Positions 29,222-39,964 of a stretch of 64,000 bases of DNA are shown here, piece by piece; position 1 is the stretch's first letter, and each line of letters opens with the position of its first letter. The notes beneath the pieces were generated by a model. That model was not told the origin of the DNA. It ran no database searches and saw nothing but the letters and a program-made list of their open reading frames with translations. The stretch covers positions 1,302,001 to 1,366,000 of the forward strand of contig NZ_CP055481.1 of NCBI RefSeq assembly GCF_013705725.1, written 5' to 3'. The position numbers and the translations under genes are program-made. This DNA is from Klebsiella sp. RHBSTW-00484. Its GTDB lineage: Bacteria > Pseudomonadota > Gammaproteobacteria > Enterobacterales > Enterobacteriaceae.

Positions 29222-30562
29222 ATGAGCACTCAATTTACGACTCCAGTTGTTACCGCGATGCAGGTGATCCCCGTTGCGGGCCACGACAGTATGCTGATGA
29301 ACCTGAGCGGCGCACATGCCCCGTTCTTCACGCGTAATATTGTGATTATCAAAGATAACTCCGGGCACACCGGCGTCGGCGAAATTCCCGGGGGCGAGAA
29401 AATTCGCCAGACCCTGGAAGATGCGATTCCGCTGATAGTGGGTAAAACTCTTGGCGAATATAAAAATGTGCTGAACGCGGTACGTAACCAGTTTGCCGAT
29501 CGCGATGCCGGTGGACGCGGTTTGCAGACCTTCGATCTGCGTACCACTATTCATGTGGTCACTGGCATTGAAGCCGCAATGCTTGACCTGCTCGGCCAGC
29601 ATCTGGGCGTAAACGTCGCGTCTCTGTTGGGCGATGGCCAGCAGCGTAGCGAAGTCGAAATGCTCGGTTATCTGTTCTTCGTCGGCAACCGCAAAGCGAC
29701 GCCGCTACCGTATCAGAGCCAGCCGGATGAGAAATGTGACTGGTATCGCCTGCGTCATGATGAAGCGATGACCCCGGATTCGGTGGTGCGCCTGGCGGAA
29801 GCGGCGTATGAGAAATATGGTTTCAACGACTTTAAACTGAAAGGCGGCGTGTTGGCTGGGGAAGAAGAGGCGGAATCCATTGTTGCGCTGGCGAAACGCT
29901 TCCCACAGGCGCGTGTGACGCTGGATCCAAACGGCGCTTGGTCGCTCAATGAAGCGATCAAAATTGGTAAGTATCTGAAAGGCTCTCTGGCTTACGCAGA
30001 AGATCCGTGTGGTGCAGAGCAGGGCTTCTCCGGGCGTGAAGTGATGGCGGAATTCCGTCGGGCTACCGGTCTGCCGACCGCGACCAATATGATCGCCACC
30101 GACTGGCGTCAGATGGGGCATACGCTGTCGCTGCAATCCGTGGATATCCCGCTGGCGGACCCGCACTTCTGGACCATGCAGGGCTCAGTTCGCGTGGCGC
30201 AGATGTGCCATGAGTTCGGCCTGACCTGGGGCTCGCACTCTAACAACCACTTTGATATTTCACTGGCGATGTTCACCCACGTCGCGGCTGCGGCTCCGGG
30301 TAAGATCACCGCCATCGATACCCACTGGATCTGGCAGGAAGGCAACCAGCGCCTGACCAAAGAGCCGTTTGAAATTAAAGGCGGCATGGTGCAGGTGCCG
30401 GCGAAACCGGGTCTGGGCGTAGAGCTGGATATGGATCAGGTGATGAAAGCCCACGAGCTGTATCAGAAACACGGTTTGGGCGCGCGCGATGACGCCATGG
30501 GGATGCAGTATCTGATCCCAAACTGGACGTTTGACAACAAGCGTCCGTGCATGGTGCGCTAA
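29222..30562 (+). CDS. gudD: D-glucarate dehydratase
   Basis: The 446-residue enolase-superfamily dehydratase makes 5-keto-4-deoxy-D-glucarate from D-glucarate. Catalytic and metal residues are in [12 protein letters not shown] (Lys pair), [17 protein letters not shown] and SHSNNHFD (His). It starts [20 protein letters not shown], the E. coli start. Third gene of the operon. A GCCGGTTCC...GGACCGGC hairpin without a long T-run precedes garK. Confidence 0.97.
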   Translation: MSTQFTTPVVTAMQVIPVAGHDSMLMNLSGAHAPFFTRNIVIIKDNSGHTGVGEIPGGEKIRQTLEDAIPLIVGKTLGEYKNVLNAVRNQFADRDAGGRGLQTFDLRTTIHVVTGIEAAMLDLLGQHLGVNVASLLGDGQQRSEVEMLGYLFFVGNRKATPLPYQSQPDEKCDWYRLRHDEAMTPDSVVRLAEAAYEKYGFNDFKLKGGVLAGEEEAESIVALAKRFPQARVTLDPNGAWSLNEAIKIGKYLKGSLAYAEDPCGAEQGFSGREVMAEFRRATGLPTATNMIATDWRQMGHTLSLQSVDIPLADPHFWTMQGSVRVAQMCHEFGLTWGSHSNNHFDISLAMFTHVAAAAPGKITAIDTHWIWQEGNQRLTKEPFEIKGGMVQVPAKPGLGVELDMDQVMKAHELYQKHGLGARDDAMGMQYLIPNWTFDNKRPCMVR

Positions 30563-30632
30563 GAAAACGCCGGTTCCTGCGGGGACCGGCATATTCGCGT
30601 TACCGGGTAAATGCTCATTTTAAGGACAGCTT

Positions 30633-31772
30633 ATGAAGATAGTGATCGCACCGGATTCATACAAGGAGAGCCTGAGTGCGCTGGATGTTGCAACCGCGAT
30701 AGAGCAGGGTTTTCGGGAAATTTATCCGGACGCGGAGTATGTCAAACTGCCGGTTGCGGATGGTGGTGAAGGAACCGTCGAAGCGATGGTTGCAGCGACT
30801 CAGGGGTATCAGGTTGAGGTCACCGTCACCGGTCCGCTTGGTGAACCTGTCGCGGCTTTTTACGGACTTTCAGGCGACAAGCAGTGCGCTTTTATCGAAA
30901 TGGCGGCGGCGAGCGGTCTGGAGAGCGTGCCGTCGGCGCGACGTAACCCTCTGCTGACCACGTCATGGGGGACGGGAGAGCTTATTCGTCATGCGCTGGA
31001 CGCAGGCGTGAAGCAAATTATTATCGGCATCGGCGGCAGCGCCACTAACGATGGCGGAGCCGGAATGGTACAGGCGCTGGGGGCGAAGCTTCTGACCCAC
31101 GACAACCAGCAGATTGCGCTCGGCGGCGGTGCGCTGGATAGCCTGGCGCGTATTGACATCAGCGAGCTTGATGAACGTCTGGCTAAATGCCGTATTGATG
31201 TCGCCTGCGATGTGACTAATCCGCTGACTGGCCCGCAAGGGGCAACGGCGGTATTTGGTCCGCAGAAAGGGGCGACGGCGGAAATGATTGTCAGCCTGGA
31301 TAAGGCGCTGGCCCATTTTGCCGGGATTATTCACCGCGATTTAGATCTCGACGTGCTGAACCTTGAAGGTGGCGGCGCGGCGGGCGGTATGGGGGCTGGT
31401 TTGTACGCCTTTTGCGGCGCGAAGCTGCGACCAGGAATTGAGATTGTCACCGACGCGTTGCATCTTGCCGATATCGTAGCAGATGCGGACCTGGTGATTA
31501 CCGGTGAAGGGCGTATCGACAGTCAGACGATTCACGGTAAAGTGCCGGTTGGCGTGGCGAGGGTGGCTAAACGTTACAACCTTCCGGTGATTGGTATCGC
31601 CGGCAGCCTGACGGCGGACGTTGGTGTGGTGCACGATCACGGTCTGGATGCGGTATTCAGCGTGATTTATTCCATTTGCACGCTTGATGAGGCACTTGAA
31701 AATGCCGCCGAAAACGTGCGCATGACGGCGAGAAACGTCGCCGCGGTGCTGAAAATGGGGCAAGTGCTATAA
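30633..31772 (+). CDS. garK: Glycerate 2-kinase (GarK/GlxK family)
   Basis: A 379-residue type 1 glycerate kinase starting MKIVIAPDSYKESLSALDVA, with GIGGSATNDGGAGMVQALGAKL near residue 130 and TGEGRIDSQTIHGKVPVGV near 290. It phosphorylates D-glycerate to 2-phosphoglycerate, the end of glucarate/galactarate breakdown. In E. coli garK sits in garPLRK and gudD is followed by barA. Here the kinase closes the gud operon. GarK versus the closely related GlxK cannot be decided with certainty. Confidence 0.88.
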   Translation: MKIVIAPDSYKESLSALDVATAIEQGFREIYPDAEYVKLPVADGGEGTVEAMVAATQGYQVEVTVTGPLGEPVAAFYGLSGDKQCAFIEMAAASGLESVPSARRNPLLTTSWGTGELIRHALDAGVKQIIIGIGGSATNDGGAGMVQALGAKLLTHDNQQIALGGGALDSLARIDISELDERLAKCRIDVACDVTNPLTGPQGATAVFGPQKGATAEMIVSLDKALAHFAGIIHRDLDLDVLNLEGGGAAGGMGAGLYAFCGAKLRPGIEIVTDALHLADIVADADLVITGEGRIDSQTIHGKVPVGVARVAKRYNLPVIGIAGSLTADVGVVHDHGLDAVFSVIYSICTLDEALENAAENVRMTARNVAAVLKMGQVL

Positions 31773-31777
31773 GTTTT

Positions 31778-31803
31778 CCCCGGTCGTGCAGCGCAGACCG
31801 GGG
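31778..31803. terminator. Bidirectional terminator between garK and barA
   Basis: CCCCGGTC and GACCGGGG flank a short loop between the two convergent stop codons. T-rich sequence lies on both sides (TTTT before on the plus strand; AAAAC after the next bases). Confidence 0.7.
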
Positions 31804-31811
31804 ATGACGTT

Positions 31812-34565
31812 TTAAATGCCCATCAGCTTGCATGCTTCGCGTGCGACGTTATCCATTTCATCCAGCAGTTCCAGAAACTCCGGCTCTAGTTCTTCGGCGA
31901 CCGTGCCCGCCCGTAGCTGGCTTTCGATGGTTTGACACAATTTCTTCAGGCGAGGCACCCCGCTGTAGCTACAGCTGCCGTGGAGTTTATGAATCAAATC
32001 CAGCAACCCTTCCGGCTGCTCGCCGACCAGTTGCTCTTCCACTCTATTACGAACCTCTGGCATAAAGGCGATCAGCATTTGCAGCATTTCCTGCGCCAGA
32101 TCTGGCTTCATTGCCGCCTGGCGTAGCGCCAGCTGCCAGTTCAGGGTGACGTTATGATCGATCGGCAGTTCGACAGGCTCTGTTACCGCGAGCGGTGCAA
32201 CATGCTTGCCTGGTTGATAGCGCAGCAGCAGGCTGTAGAGCTTATCTTCTTCAATCGGTTTCGCCAGATAATCATTCATTCCCGCGCTCAGGAGCTTTTC
32301 GCGCTGCCCTTCCAGCGCGTGCGCCGTCACGGCAATCACTGGGGTTTGCTGTTGATGGGGAAGCTGGCGAATCAATTCGCAGGCGCGGATACCGTCCATT
32401 TCCGGCATCTGAATATCCATCAGAATCAGATCCTGCTGTAGATCCCTGGCCTGATCGACGGCGTGCTGACCGCTATCGCAAAGGATGACGTGTTGAACTT
32501 TGTCTTCCAGTAGCGCACCGATAAGCTTCAGGTTTGCCGGGTTATCATCGACCGCCATCACCGTCATCGGCAGTTTTTTACTGTCTGAATACGCTGGTAG
32601 CATAGCGGGTTGTGCCTGGCAGGTGGCCGTCAGCGCGGGGAGCAAGCGCGTTGAGGTTAGCGGCTTGAGTAGGCAGGCCGTAATGCCATCTTGTTTCAAT
32701 GCTTCGGCGCTGACCTGGGCGTGGCACGGCAGCGCCAGTAGCAGGTGATCGGCAAGCATACAGGCCCTGGTCAGCTTATCGCGATGCTGCCCCAGGTCAC
32801 GCACTGACACTGGAGTACCAACTAACAGAATATCGTAATGAGCATCAGGCAGGGCGGACATGGTTGGGCTGTAGACCACCTCCAGAGGTGTCGTTGCCAG
32901 CAGTTCCATGGTGCATTGCGCCGCCGTGGCGTTAGCTTCAATATAGGCCAGCTTTTTGCCTGCCAGACAGTCGGTTGACACGCTATCGGGGACGGCGTTG
33001 GGGTTAAGATCGAGGCTGATGTGGAACCAGAACGTTGAGCCGCGATTAGGCTGGCTGTGGAATGAAATATCGCCACCCATCTCCTTCACCAGGCGCTGGG
33101 TGATGACCAGTCCCAGTCCGGTGCCGCCGTGGCGGCGTGAAATACTGGCGTCAGCCTGGCGGAAAGCCTGGAACAAGCGCGACTGATCGCGCTCAGGAAT
33201 ACCGATACCGGTATCGTGAATTTGGACTTCAATTTGCACTCTGGAGTTGCTGATTGCGCGCTGTTCCACCAGTACGTCGATATTGCCGTGCTCGGTGAAT
33301 TTAATGGCGTTCCCCATCAGGTTAGTCACAATTTGCTGCAGGCGCAGCGGGTCGCCAATCACGTTATCCGGAACATCATTTTTGATGTTCAGCGTCAGCT
33401 CCAGGCCTTTATCATGCGCCGAATGGGCCAATAATGTGACCACTTCATCCAACGAGTTGCGCAGCAGGAATGGGATACTTTCCAGAATCAGCTTGCCCGC
33501 TTCGAGCTTAGAGAAGTCCAGAACATCGTTAATGATCGCCAGCAGATTGTTGGCTGAACGCTCAATAGTGGTCAGGTGATCGCGCTGGGTAGTATTTAAG
33601 TTGGTTTTCAGCGTCAGGCGCGTGAAGCCGATTACGCCGTTGAGCGGGGTGCGCAGCTCGTGGGACATATTGGCCAAAAACTCGGATTTAATTCGCGCCG
33701 CTTCCTGAGCGCGCTTTTTCGCCAGATCCAGTTCGACGTTCTGAATCTCCATCTGCTCAAGCGTTTCACGCAGGTCGGATGTGGCCTGATCGACGTTATG
33801 CTGCATCTCTTCATGATAGGCCGCCAGCGACATGGCCATCGAGTTAATGCCATTTTTGAGCATATCCAGTTCGCCGAGCATAAAGCCCTCGACGCGACTA
33901 TCCAGCTGGCCGCGGCGAATGCGGTCGACGGTATTCACCATATTGCGAATCGGGCCGGTGACATCACGCATCAGACGCCAACCGAAAATTAACGCAATAC
34001 CGATACAGAACAGCATCATCACGCTGGAGATGAAAATCTCTTTGTACTGCTGCAGCCGTACCGATTTGAGATCCAGCTCAAGGGCCACGTAGCCCAGCAT
34101 ATTGCCCGGCATTTTGGCATCAGTTCCCGATGATTCATCTGGTGAATAGCTTTCCGAGACGATCGGGGTGCGCAAAATCATCAAGTCACCATTGCGAATC
34201 ACGCTTAAGCGCCGAGGGAAAGGAGCCCCTTTGGGAAGCTGAAGTTCGCCGGGATCAAGTTGAAAGTTGGAGGTGACAAACAGCTTGTTATGCGAGTCGT
34301 AAATAGAAATGGCGCGCACGATATCGGAATGGCGGCGGTGCAAAACGCTAATCAGGTGCCTGATTGACTCGCGATTTTGCAGATTCATACCATATTCACT
34401 GGAAACCGCCAGCGGCTCAATAATACTGGCTCCGGCATCTTCCAGCTGGCGCTGAAGGTCGTTATAGCGGTGTGCGACGAAGAAAATACTGAGCAACAAA
34501 CCGATCAGAACGGTGGGCGCCAGAATTAGAATCATCATGCGAGCACGAAGGCTGTAGTTGGTCAT
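31812..34565 (-). CDS. barA: Hybrid sensor histidine kinase BarA
   Basis: A 917-residue tripartite kinase. Two membrane helices (about 10-30 and 175-195) flank a periplasmic sensor part. Then come HAMP (about 200-250), HisKA with [15 protein letters not shown] (phospho-His near 302), HATPase_c (N, G1, G2 boxes; [23 protein letters not shown]), a receiver with [13 protein letters not shown] (Asp near 718), and a C-terminal Hpt domain ([14 protein letters not shown]). It phosphorelays to UvrY, which activates csrB. Divergent from rlmD as in E. coli. Confidence 0.97.
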   Translation of the reverse strand: MTNYSLRARMMILILAPTVLIGLLLSIFFVAHRYNDLQRQLEDAGASIIEPLAVSSEYGMNLQNRESIRHLISVLHRRHSDIVRAISIYDSHNKLFVTSNFQLDPGELQLPKGAPFPRRLSVIRNGDLMILRTPIVSESYSPDESSGTDAKMPGNMLGYVALELDLKSVRLQQYKEIFISSVMMLFCIGIALIFGWRLMRDVTGPIRNMVNTVDRIRRGQLDSRVEGFMLGELDMLKNGINSMAMSLAAYHEEMQHNVDQATSDLRETLEQMEIQNVELDLAKKRAQEAARIKSEFLANMSHELRTPLNGVIGFTRLTLKTNLNTTQRDHLTTIERSANNLLAIINDVLDFSKLEAGKLILESIPFLLRNSLDEVVTLLAHSAHDKGLELTLNIKNDVPDNVIGDPLRLQQIVTNLMGNAIKFTEHGNIDVLVEQRAISNSRVQIEVQIHDTGIGIPERDQSRLFQAFRQADASISRRHGGTGLGLVITQRLVKEMGGDISFHSQPNRGSTFWFHISLDLNPNAVPDSVSTDCLAGKKLAYIEANATAAQCTMELLATTPLEVVYSPTMSALPDAHYDILLVGTPVSVRDLGQHRDKLTRACMLADHLLLALPCHAQVSAEALKQDGITACLLKPLTSTRLLPALTATCQAQPAMLPAYSDSKKLPMTVMAVDDNPANLKLIGALLEDKVQHVILCDSGQHAVDQARDLQQDLILMDIQMPEMDGIRACELIRQLPHQQQTPVIAVTAHALEGQREKLLSAGMNDYLAKPIEEDKLYSLLLRYQPGKHVAPLAVTEPVELPIDHNVTLNWQLALRQAAMKPDLAQEMLQMLIAFMPEVRNRVEEQLVGEQPEGLLDLIHKLHGSCSYSGVPRLKKLCQTIESQLRAGTVAEELEPEFLELLDEMDNVAREACKLMGI

Positions 34566-34688
34566 GCGGTTCCATTATGGGAGAATATAGGAATTATCCT
34601 TCAGGCTGCTTTCATGTCGGCTGCACTTGCTTGCCGCCGACGCATCTCTGAACGATCTCGTTATATTTAATTGAGACAAATCTCTACG

Positions 34689-35990
34689 ATGGCGCAATTC
34701 TACTCTGCAAAACGGCGTGTGACGACGCGCCAGATCATAACCGTTACAGTCAATGACCTTGACCCTTTTGGTCAGGGCGTTGCGCGTCATCAGGGTAAAG
34801 CGCTGTTTGTCAGCGGCTTATTACCGCAAGAGCAGGCGGAAGTTGTCCTGGTCGAAGATAAAAAACAGTATGCCCGCGCGCAGGTTAAACGCCGTCTTAG
34901 CGACAGCCCGCAACGACAAACACCGCGCTGCCCGCATTTTGGTGTCTGCGGAGGATGCCAGCAACAGCACGCCAGCATCGACTTGCAGCAGCAGAGTAAA
35001 CGCGCTGCACTTACCAGGCTAATGAAATACGATGTCGATGACATTATAGCCGCTTCACCCTGGGGCTACCGTCGCCGGGCGCGGCTGAGCTTGAATTATC
35101 AGCCAAAGACCCAACAATTACAGATAGGCTTCCGGAAGGCTAATTCTAACGAAATTGTCGATGTGGTGCAGTGCCCTGTTTTGGTGCCCGCTCTTGGTGC
35201 GTTATTGCCTGCCGTCCGTGAGTGTTTGTCGGGGCTGAAGGCGGCTCGTCAGCTTGGTCATGTCGAACTGGTGCTGGCGGATAACGGCCCGCTGATGGTA
35301 TTGCGCCACACCGCCGCCCTTTCTGCGGCAGATAAAGAAAAACTGGAACGCTTTTCGCAATCTCACGGTCTTTCCCTGTATCTGGCACCGCAAAGCGAGA
35401 TACTGGAGCATATTAGCGGAGAATCTCCCTGGTACACATCTGACGGTCTACGCTTAGTGTTCAGTCCGCGCGATTTCATCCAGGTGAACGACGGTGTGAA
35501 CCAGTTAATGGTGCGCACGGCGCTGGAGTGGCTGGATCTTCAGCCAGAGGACCGGGTGCTGGATCTGTTTTGCGGAATGGGCAACTTTACTCTGCCGCTG
35601 GCGAAACGCGCGGCGCAGGTCGTCGGCGTTGAGGGGGTTCCCGCGCTGGTGGAAAAGGGCCGTGAAAACGCAGCGCTTAACGGGTTGCACAACGTGACGT
35701 TCTTTCATGAAAACCTGGAAGAGGATGTCACCCGCCAGGACTGGGCGAAACACGGTTTTGATAAAATTTTGCTCGACCCGGCGCGAGCCGGTGCGGCGGG
35801 CGTAATGTTACATATTATAAAGTTAGCCCCGCGCCGGGTGGTGTATGTTTCTTGTAACCCGGCGACGCTGGCGCGCGATAGCGACGTTTTATTACAGGCG
35901 GGGTATACCATTCAACGCCTGGCGATGCTGGATATGTTCCCTCATACCGGACATCTGGAATCAATGGTGTTGTTTGAGCATAAAGATTAG
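34689..35990 (+). CDS. rlmD: 23S rRNA (uracil-1939-C5)-methyltransferase RlmD
   Basis: The 433-residue RumA/RlmD protein starts at ATG 34689 ([20 protein letters not shown]), as in E. coli. TRAM domain at the N-terminus; 4Fe-4S cysteines in [10 protein letters not shown] and VVQCPVL; SAM-binding [15 protein letters not shown] near residue 290; catalytic Cys in [11 protein letters not shown] near 385. It methylates U1939 of 23S rRNA. relA follows after about 46 bases. Confidence 0.96.
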   Translation: MAQFYSAKRRVTTRQIITVTVNDLDPFGQGVARHQGKALFVSGLLPQEQAEVVLVEDKKQYARAQVKRRLSDSPQRQTPRCPHFGVCGGCQQQHASIDLQQQSKRAALTRLMKYDVDDIIAASPWGYRRRARLSLNYQPKTQQLQIGFRKANSNEIVDVVQCPVLVPALGALLPAVRECLSGLKAARQLGHVELVLADNGPLMVLRHTAALSAADKEKLERFSQSHGLSLYLAPQSEILEHISGESPWYTSDGLRLVFSPRDFIQVNDGVNQLMVRTALEWLDLQPEDRVLDLFCGMGNFTLPLAKRAAQVVGVEGVPALVEKGRENAALNGLHNVTFFHENLEEDVTRQDWAKHGFDKILLDPARAGAAGVMLHIIKLAPRRVVYVSCNPATLARDSDVLLQAGYTIQRLAMLDMFPHTGHLESMVLFEHKD

Positions 35991-36036
35991 TTGAGGCTTG
36001 CCGACTTCGGCAGGCCGGTCCCTTAAGGAGAGGACA

Positions 36037-38277
36037 ATGGTTGCGGTAAGAAGTGCACATCTAAATAAAGCTGGTGAATTTGACCCGAAGAAATGGATCG
36101 CGAGTCTGGGAATTTCCAGCCAGCAGTCGTGTGAACGCTTAGCCGAAACCTGGGATTACTGTCGAGAGAAAACGCAGGGACACCCACTGTCGTACATCTT
36201 GCTATGGCGTGGTGTGGAGATGGTGGAGATTCTCTCCATGCTCAGCATGGATATCGACACGCTGCGGGCTGCGTTGCTTTTCCCGCTGGCGGACGGCAAC
36301 GTCGTCAGCGAAGAAGTCATGCAGGAGAGCGTAGGTAAATCCGTCGTCACCCTCATTCACGGCGTGCGGGATATGGCCGCCATACGTCAGCTTAAAGCCA
36401 CCCATACCGACTCGGTCTCTTCTGAACAGGTAGACAACATTCGCCGCATGCTGCTGGCGATGGTCGATGATTTCCGCTGCGTGGTTATCAAACTTGCCGA
36501 GCGGATTGCCCATCTGCGCGAAGTGAAAGATGCGCCGGAAGATGAGCGCGTGCTGGCGGCGAAAGAGTGTACCAATATCTACGCGCCGCTGGCTAACCGC
36601 CTGGGGATCGGTCAGCTCAAGTGGGAGCTGGAAGATTACTGCTTCCGCTATCTGCATCCGGCGGAATACAAACGCATTGCTAAGTTGCTGCATGAACGGC
36701 GTATCGATCGTGAACATTACATCGACGAGTTTGTGGGCCATTTACGCTCGGAAATGAAAACCGAGGGCGTCAAAGCTGAAGTGTACGGGCGACCAAAACA
36801 TATCTATAGCATCTGGCGCAAAATGCAGAAAAAGCACCTCGCGTTTGACGAGCTGTTTGATGTGCGTGCGGTGCGCATTGTCGCCGAGCGTCTGCAGGAT
36901 TGTTATGCCGCGCTGGGCATTGTACATACTCACTACCGTCATCTGCCGGATGAGTTTGACGACTATGTTGCCAATCCTAAGCCCAATGGCTATCAGTCGA
37001 TTCACACCGTGGTGCTGGGTCCCGGCGGCAAAACGATAGAAATTCAAATTCGTACTAAACAGATGCATGAAGATGCTGAGCTGGGCGTGGCTGCGCACTG
37101 GAAGTATAAAGAGGGCGCCAGCGCGGGGGCCAGCGGCGCGCGCGGTTACGAAGATCGCATTGCCTGGCTGCGTAAGCTGATCGCCTGGCAAGAAGAGATG
37201 GCGGATTCCGGCGAAATGCTGGATGAGGTTCGTAGCCAGGTCTTTGATGACCGGGTTTACGTCTTTACGCCGAAGGGCGACGTTGTGGATTTACCTGCCG
37301 GCTCAACGCCGCTTGATTTTGCCTACCATATTCACAGCGATGTCGGACACCGCTGCATCGGGGCAAAAATCAGCGGGCGCATCGTACCTTTTACCTATCA
37401 GCTGCAAATGGGCGACCAGATTGAAATCATCACCCAGAAACAGCCGAACCCGAGCCGCGACTGGCTGAACCCGAACCTTGGCTACGTCACGACCAGCCGT
37501 GGCCGTTCCAAAATTCATGCCTGGTTCCGCAAGCAGGATCGCGATAAGAATATTCTTGCCGGGCGGCAGATCCTCGACGACGAGCTCGAGCATCTGGGTA
37601 TCAGCCTGAAGGATGCGGAAAAACATCTGTTGCCGCGCTACAACTTTAACGAGCAGGACGAGCTGCTGGCAGCGATTGGCGGCGGTGATATTCGTCTTAA
37701 CCAAATGGTCAACTTCCTGCAAGCGCAGTTCAATAAACCGAGCGCCGAGGAGCAGGATGCCGCCGCGCTGAAACAGCTGCAGCAGAAAACCTATACGCCG
37801 CAGAATAACCGCAGCAAAGATAACGGCCGGGTGGTGGTTGAGGGCGTTGGTAACCTGATGCACCATATTGCGCGCTGCTGTCAGCCGATTCCTGGCGATG
37901 AGATTGTCGGTTTTATTACTCAGGGACGTGGGATCTCGGTGCATCGCGCGGATTGCGATCAGCTTGCGGAATTACAATCACATGCTCCGGAGCGCATTGT
38001 GGACGCGGTGTGGGGCGAAAGCTACTCGGCGGGCTACTCGCTGGTCGTGCGTGTTCAGGCTAACGATCGTAGCGGCCTGCTGCGCGATATCACCACCATT
38101 CTTGCCAACGAGAAGGTCAACGTGCTGGGCGTTGCCAGCCGCAGCGATACCAAGCAGCAGCTTGCCACGATCGATATGACTATTGAGATCTACAACCTGC
38201 AGGTGCTGGGGCGCGTGCTTGGCCGACTGAATCAGGTACCGGATGTGATTGACGCCCGTCGTCTTCACGGCGGGTAA
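36037..38277 (+). CDS. relA: GTP pyrophosphokinase RelA ((p)ppGpp synthetase I)
   Basis: A 746-residue RSH protein starting MVAVRSAHLNKAGEFDPKKW at ATG 36037, behind AAGGAGAGGACA. Order: degenerate hydrolase domain (about 30-180), synthetase domain with RPKHIYSIWRKMQKK and KPNGYQSIHT (about 240-350), TGS (about 405-470), helical/zinc-finger region with HHIARCCQP, and a C-terminal ACT/RRM domain. It is activated by uncharged tRNA on ribosomes. In E. coli mazEF-mazG follow; here an IS200 and fimbrial genes come first. Confidence 0.97.
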   Translation: MVAVRSAHLNKAGEFDPKKWIASLGISSQQSCERLAETWDYCREKTQGHPLSYILLWRGVEMVEILSMLSMDIDTLRAALLFPLADGNVVSEEVMQESVGKSVVTLIHGVRDMAAIRQLKATHTDSVSSEQVDNIRRMLLAMVDDFRCVVIKLAERIAHLREVKDAPEDERVLAAKECTNIYAPLANRLGIGQLKWELEDYCFRYLHPAEYKRIAKLLHERRIDREHYIDEFVGHLRSEMKTEGVKAEVYGRPKHIYSIWRKMQKKHLAFDELFDVRAVRIVAERLQDCYAALGIVHTHYRHLPDEFDDYVANPKPNGYQSIHTVVLGPGGKTIEIQIRTKQMHEDAELGVAAHWKYKEGASAGASGARGYEDRIAWLRKLIAWQEEMADSGEMLDEVRSQVFDDRVYVFTPKGDVVDLPAGSTPLDFAYHIHSDVGHRCIGAKISGRIVPFTYQLQMGDQIEIITQKQPNPSRDWLNPNLGYVTTSRGRSKIHAWFRKQDRDKNILAGRQILDDELEHLGISLKDAEKHLLPRYNFNEQDELLAAIGGGDIRLNQMVNFLQAQFNKPSAEEQDAAALKQLQQKTYTPQNNRSKDNGRVVVEGVGNLMHHIARCCQPIPGDEIVGFITQGRGISVHRADCDQLAELQSHAPERIVDAVWGESYSAGYSLVVRVQANDRSGLLRDITTILANEKVNVLGVASRSDTKQQLATIDMTIEIYNLQVLGRVLGRLNQVPDVIDARRLHGG

Positions 38278-38299
38278 ATTCCCCTTCCTGTAGCCGTAG

Positions 38300-38333
38300 C
38301 CGCGGCGTTGGATTCCAACGCCGCGGTTTTTTT
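38300..38333 (+). terminator. relA terminator
   Basis: CCGCGGCGTTGG and CCAACGCCGCGG form a 12-bp stem followed by TTTTTTT, just after the relA stop. Confidence 0.9.
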
Positions 38334-38401
38334 GTGCACAGAAAACCTCCAGCTAGGCTGGAGGTTCTGTAAAGCTTTCAGCTTTGAGCCAGTTATAAAA
38401 A

Positions 38402-38470
38402 CCCCTTTTGATTTGTTAAAACAGTTTGCGGTCTGGCAACTGCAAACGTTCAACAAGAAATCAAAAGGGG
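38402..38470 (+). promoter_or_regulatory. IS200 leader hairpin masking the transposase ribosome site
   Basis: CCCCTTTTGATTT (38402-38414) pairs perfectly with AAATCAAAAGGGG (38458-38470) immediately before the transposase ATG at 38477, covering the G-rich ribosome site. This structure, together with an antisense RNA, is the known reason that IS200 transposase is barely translated. Confidence 0.8.
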
Positions 38471-38476
38471 GTCCCA

Positions 38477-38935
38477 ATGAGGGACGAAAAGAGCTTAGCG
38501 CACACGCGATGGAACTGTAAATATCACATAGTTTTTGCGCCGAAGTACCGAAGAAAGGTGTTCTACGGGGAAAAGCGCAAAGCGATAGGCAGTATCTTAA
38601 GAAAGCTGTGCGAATGGAAAAACGTGAATATTTTGGAAGCAGAATGCTGTGTGGATCACATCCATATGCTTTTGGAAATCCCGCCCAAAATGAGTGTGTC
38701 GGGCTTTATGGGATACCTGAAGGGAAAGAGCAGCCTGATGCTTTATGAGCAGTTTGGCGATTTGAAGTTCAAATACCGTAACAGGGAATTCTGGTGCCGA
38801 GGGTATTACGTTGATACGGTTGGGAAAAATACAGCCAGGATACAAGAATACATAAAGCACCAGTTGGAAGAGGATAAAATGGGTGAGCAACTCTCGATCC
38901 CCTATCCGGGCAGCCCGTTTACGGGCCGTAAGTAA
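38477..38935 (+). CDS. tnpA: IS200/IS605-family Y1 transposase TnpA
   Basis: A 152-residue HUH single-strand transposase nearly identical to Salmonella/E. coli IS200 TnpA (MRDEKSLAHTRWNCKYHIVF). The metal-binding pair is in CCVDHIHMLLEIPP, and the catalytic tyrosine region is FWCRGYYVDTVGKN near residue 120. I start it at 38477, which matches the family and lies behind the sequestered ribosome site. Intact. Confidence 0.96.
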   Translation: MRDEKSLAHTRWNCKYHIVFAPKYRRKVFYGEKRKAIGSILRKLCEWKNVNILEAECCVDHIHMLLEIPPKMSVSGFMGYLKGKSSLMLYEQFGDLKFKYRNREFWCRGYYVDTVGKNTARIQEYIKHQLEEDKMGEQLSIPYPGSPFTGRK

Positions 38936-39045
38936 TCCATAAATGCAAATGTCAGATCGCGATGCGCCTGTTAGGGCGCGGCTGGCAACAGAGCCTTATA
39001 GGCGCATATGAAAAACCTCCGGCTATGCCGGAGGATATTTATTTT

Positions 39046-39373
39046 TGCTTTGCTAACGGTAATGATGCTTTTACTGCAATCAGCAATCTATTTTTACATT
39101 TAGGTATTTTTGTATTTATTCTAAATTTCGATCATTTAATGATAAATATACGCATATTGAATATCTCTGGTTGAATTAAAATCATTATTGATCTGTGGGG
39201 TGAATATATTTTAATTAAAAGATCTACTCGTATTATGTTAATTATTTTAAATTGAGTTAAGTCAATAAAACTATTTTATTACATTGTGGCAACGTTTTTG
39301 TTGATGTATTTTCATTTGCACGGAATGACTAACACCAATACACAATTAGAATTATTTAAAAAAGGAATGTCTT
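39046..39373. other. AT-rich region upstream of the fimbrial operon
   Basis: About 330 bases of markedly AT-rich DNA with no credible gene. It should contain the fimbrial promoter. I looked for paired inverted repeats that would suggest an invertible switch and saw none. Composition unlike the flanking relA and mazG regions supports acquisition by transfer. Confidence 0.55.
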
Positions 39374-39910
39374 ATGAAAAAGTCAATGATTGCGGCCGTT
39401 GTCCTGTCTTCACTGTTTTCTGCACAATATGCTTTAGCAGCTGATACTGAAGAAGGAATATTACAAATTAACGGTGTTGTTTTGCCGACAACCTGTAAAT
39501 TTACTGATGGGAATTCTCAGGCAACAATTACTATGGCTCCTGTAGGTAAAGCACAGTTTGCGGGATTAACGGCCGGGCAGTCCTATGTCGGATATTCAAA
39601 TGATGCGAATCAGGAATTAAAGTTGAAGTGCGAAGGAAATAAAGTTCCTCAAATTTCATTTGTCACTACCGGATTTGATGCTACCCACCCAACAATTACT
39701 GCGGCAACCGGTGGGGCAAGCGGAGTGGGTTATACGTTGAAGCTGAATGGAACATCGGTTAATCCGAGAGATGGCGTAAAATTAACCGCCAATGCGACCG
39801 GGGAATATGACCTGAATTTCTCCGCACAATATGCGATTACTACTGCACCGGGTAATGTACAGGCTGGCAATGTGAACTCTACCGTTGTTATGCAGGTTAA
39901 CACTGACTAA
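39374..39910 (+). CDS. Fimbrial major subunit-like protein
   Basis: A 178-residue exported protein with a signal peptide (MKKSMIAAVVLSSLFSAQYA, cleavage near ALA-AD). It has a pilin-like beta-rich body and two cysteines (LPTTCKF and LKLKCEG) that can form the usual disulfide. It is followed by chaperone-usher genes, so it is probably the shaft subunit assembled by donor-strand exchange. AAGGA precedes the ATG. I do not recognise the specific fimbrial type. Codon use is AT-richer than the backbone. Confidence 0.82.
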   Translation: MKKSMIAAVVLSSLFSAQYALAADTEEGILQINGVVLPTTCKFTDGNSQATITMAPVGKAQFAGLTAGQSYVGYSNDANQELKLKCEGNKVPQISFVTTGFDATHPTITAATGGASGVGYTLKLNGTSVNPRDGVKLTANATGEYDLNFSAQYAITTAPGNVQAGNVNSTVVMQVNTD

Positions 39911-39917
39911 AGAATTT

Positions 39918-39940
39918 AGCCGACGGCCTGGCCGTCGGCT
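39918..39940 (+). terminator. Hairpin between fimbrial subunit and chaperone-usher gene
   Basis: AGCCGACGGCC and GGCCGTCGGCT form a perfect 11-bp stem with almost no loop, eight bases after the subunit stop. There is no long T-run (CATTTCC follows). It likely attenuates or protects the subunit mRNA so that subunit exceeds usher. Confidence 0.6.
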
Positions 39941-39964
39941 CATTTCCCCCGCAGGAATCTCACC

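Larger units (their letters stand above)
38340..39045 (+). mobile_element. IS200 element
   Basis: About 705 bases, with the characteristic left hairpin AACCTCCAGC...GCTGGAGGTT and right hairpin CCTCCGGC...GCCGGAGG near its ends. It has one Y1 transposase gene and no terminal inverted repeats. It lies directly after the relA terminator. Exact ends are estimated from similarity to IS200, which transposes as single-stranded DNA without target duplication. Confidence 0.85.

Noticed and set aside
38962..39174. 70-codon open frame after IS200
   Set aside because: Begins inside the IS200 right end and runs through AT-rich non-coding DNA; no ribosome site.
39046..39373. Possible invertible fimbrial switch
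   Set aside because: No pair of inverted repeats of useful length and no adjacent recombinase gene was seen.
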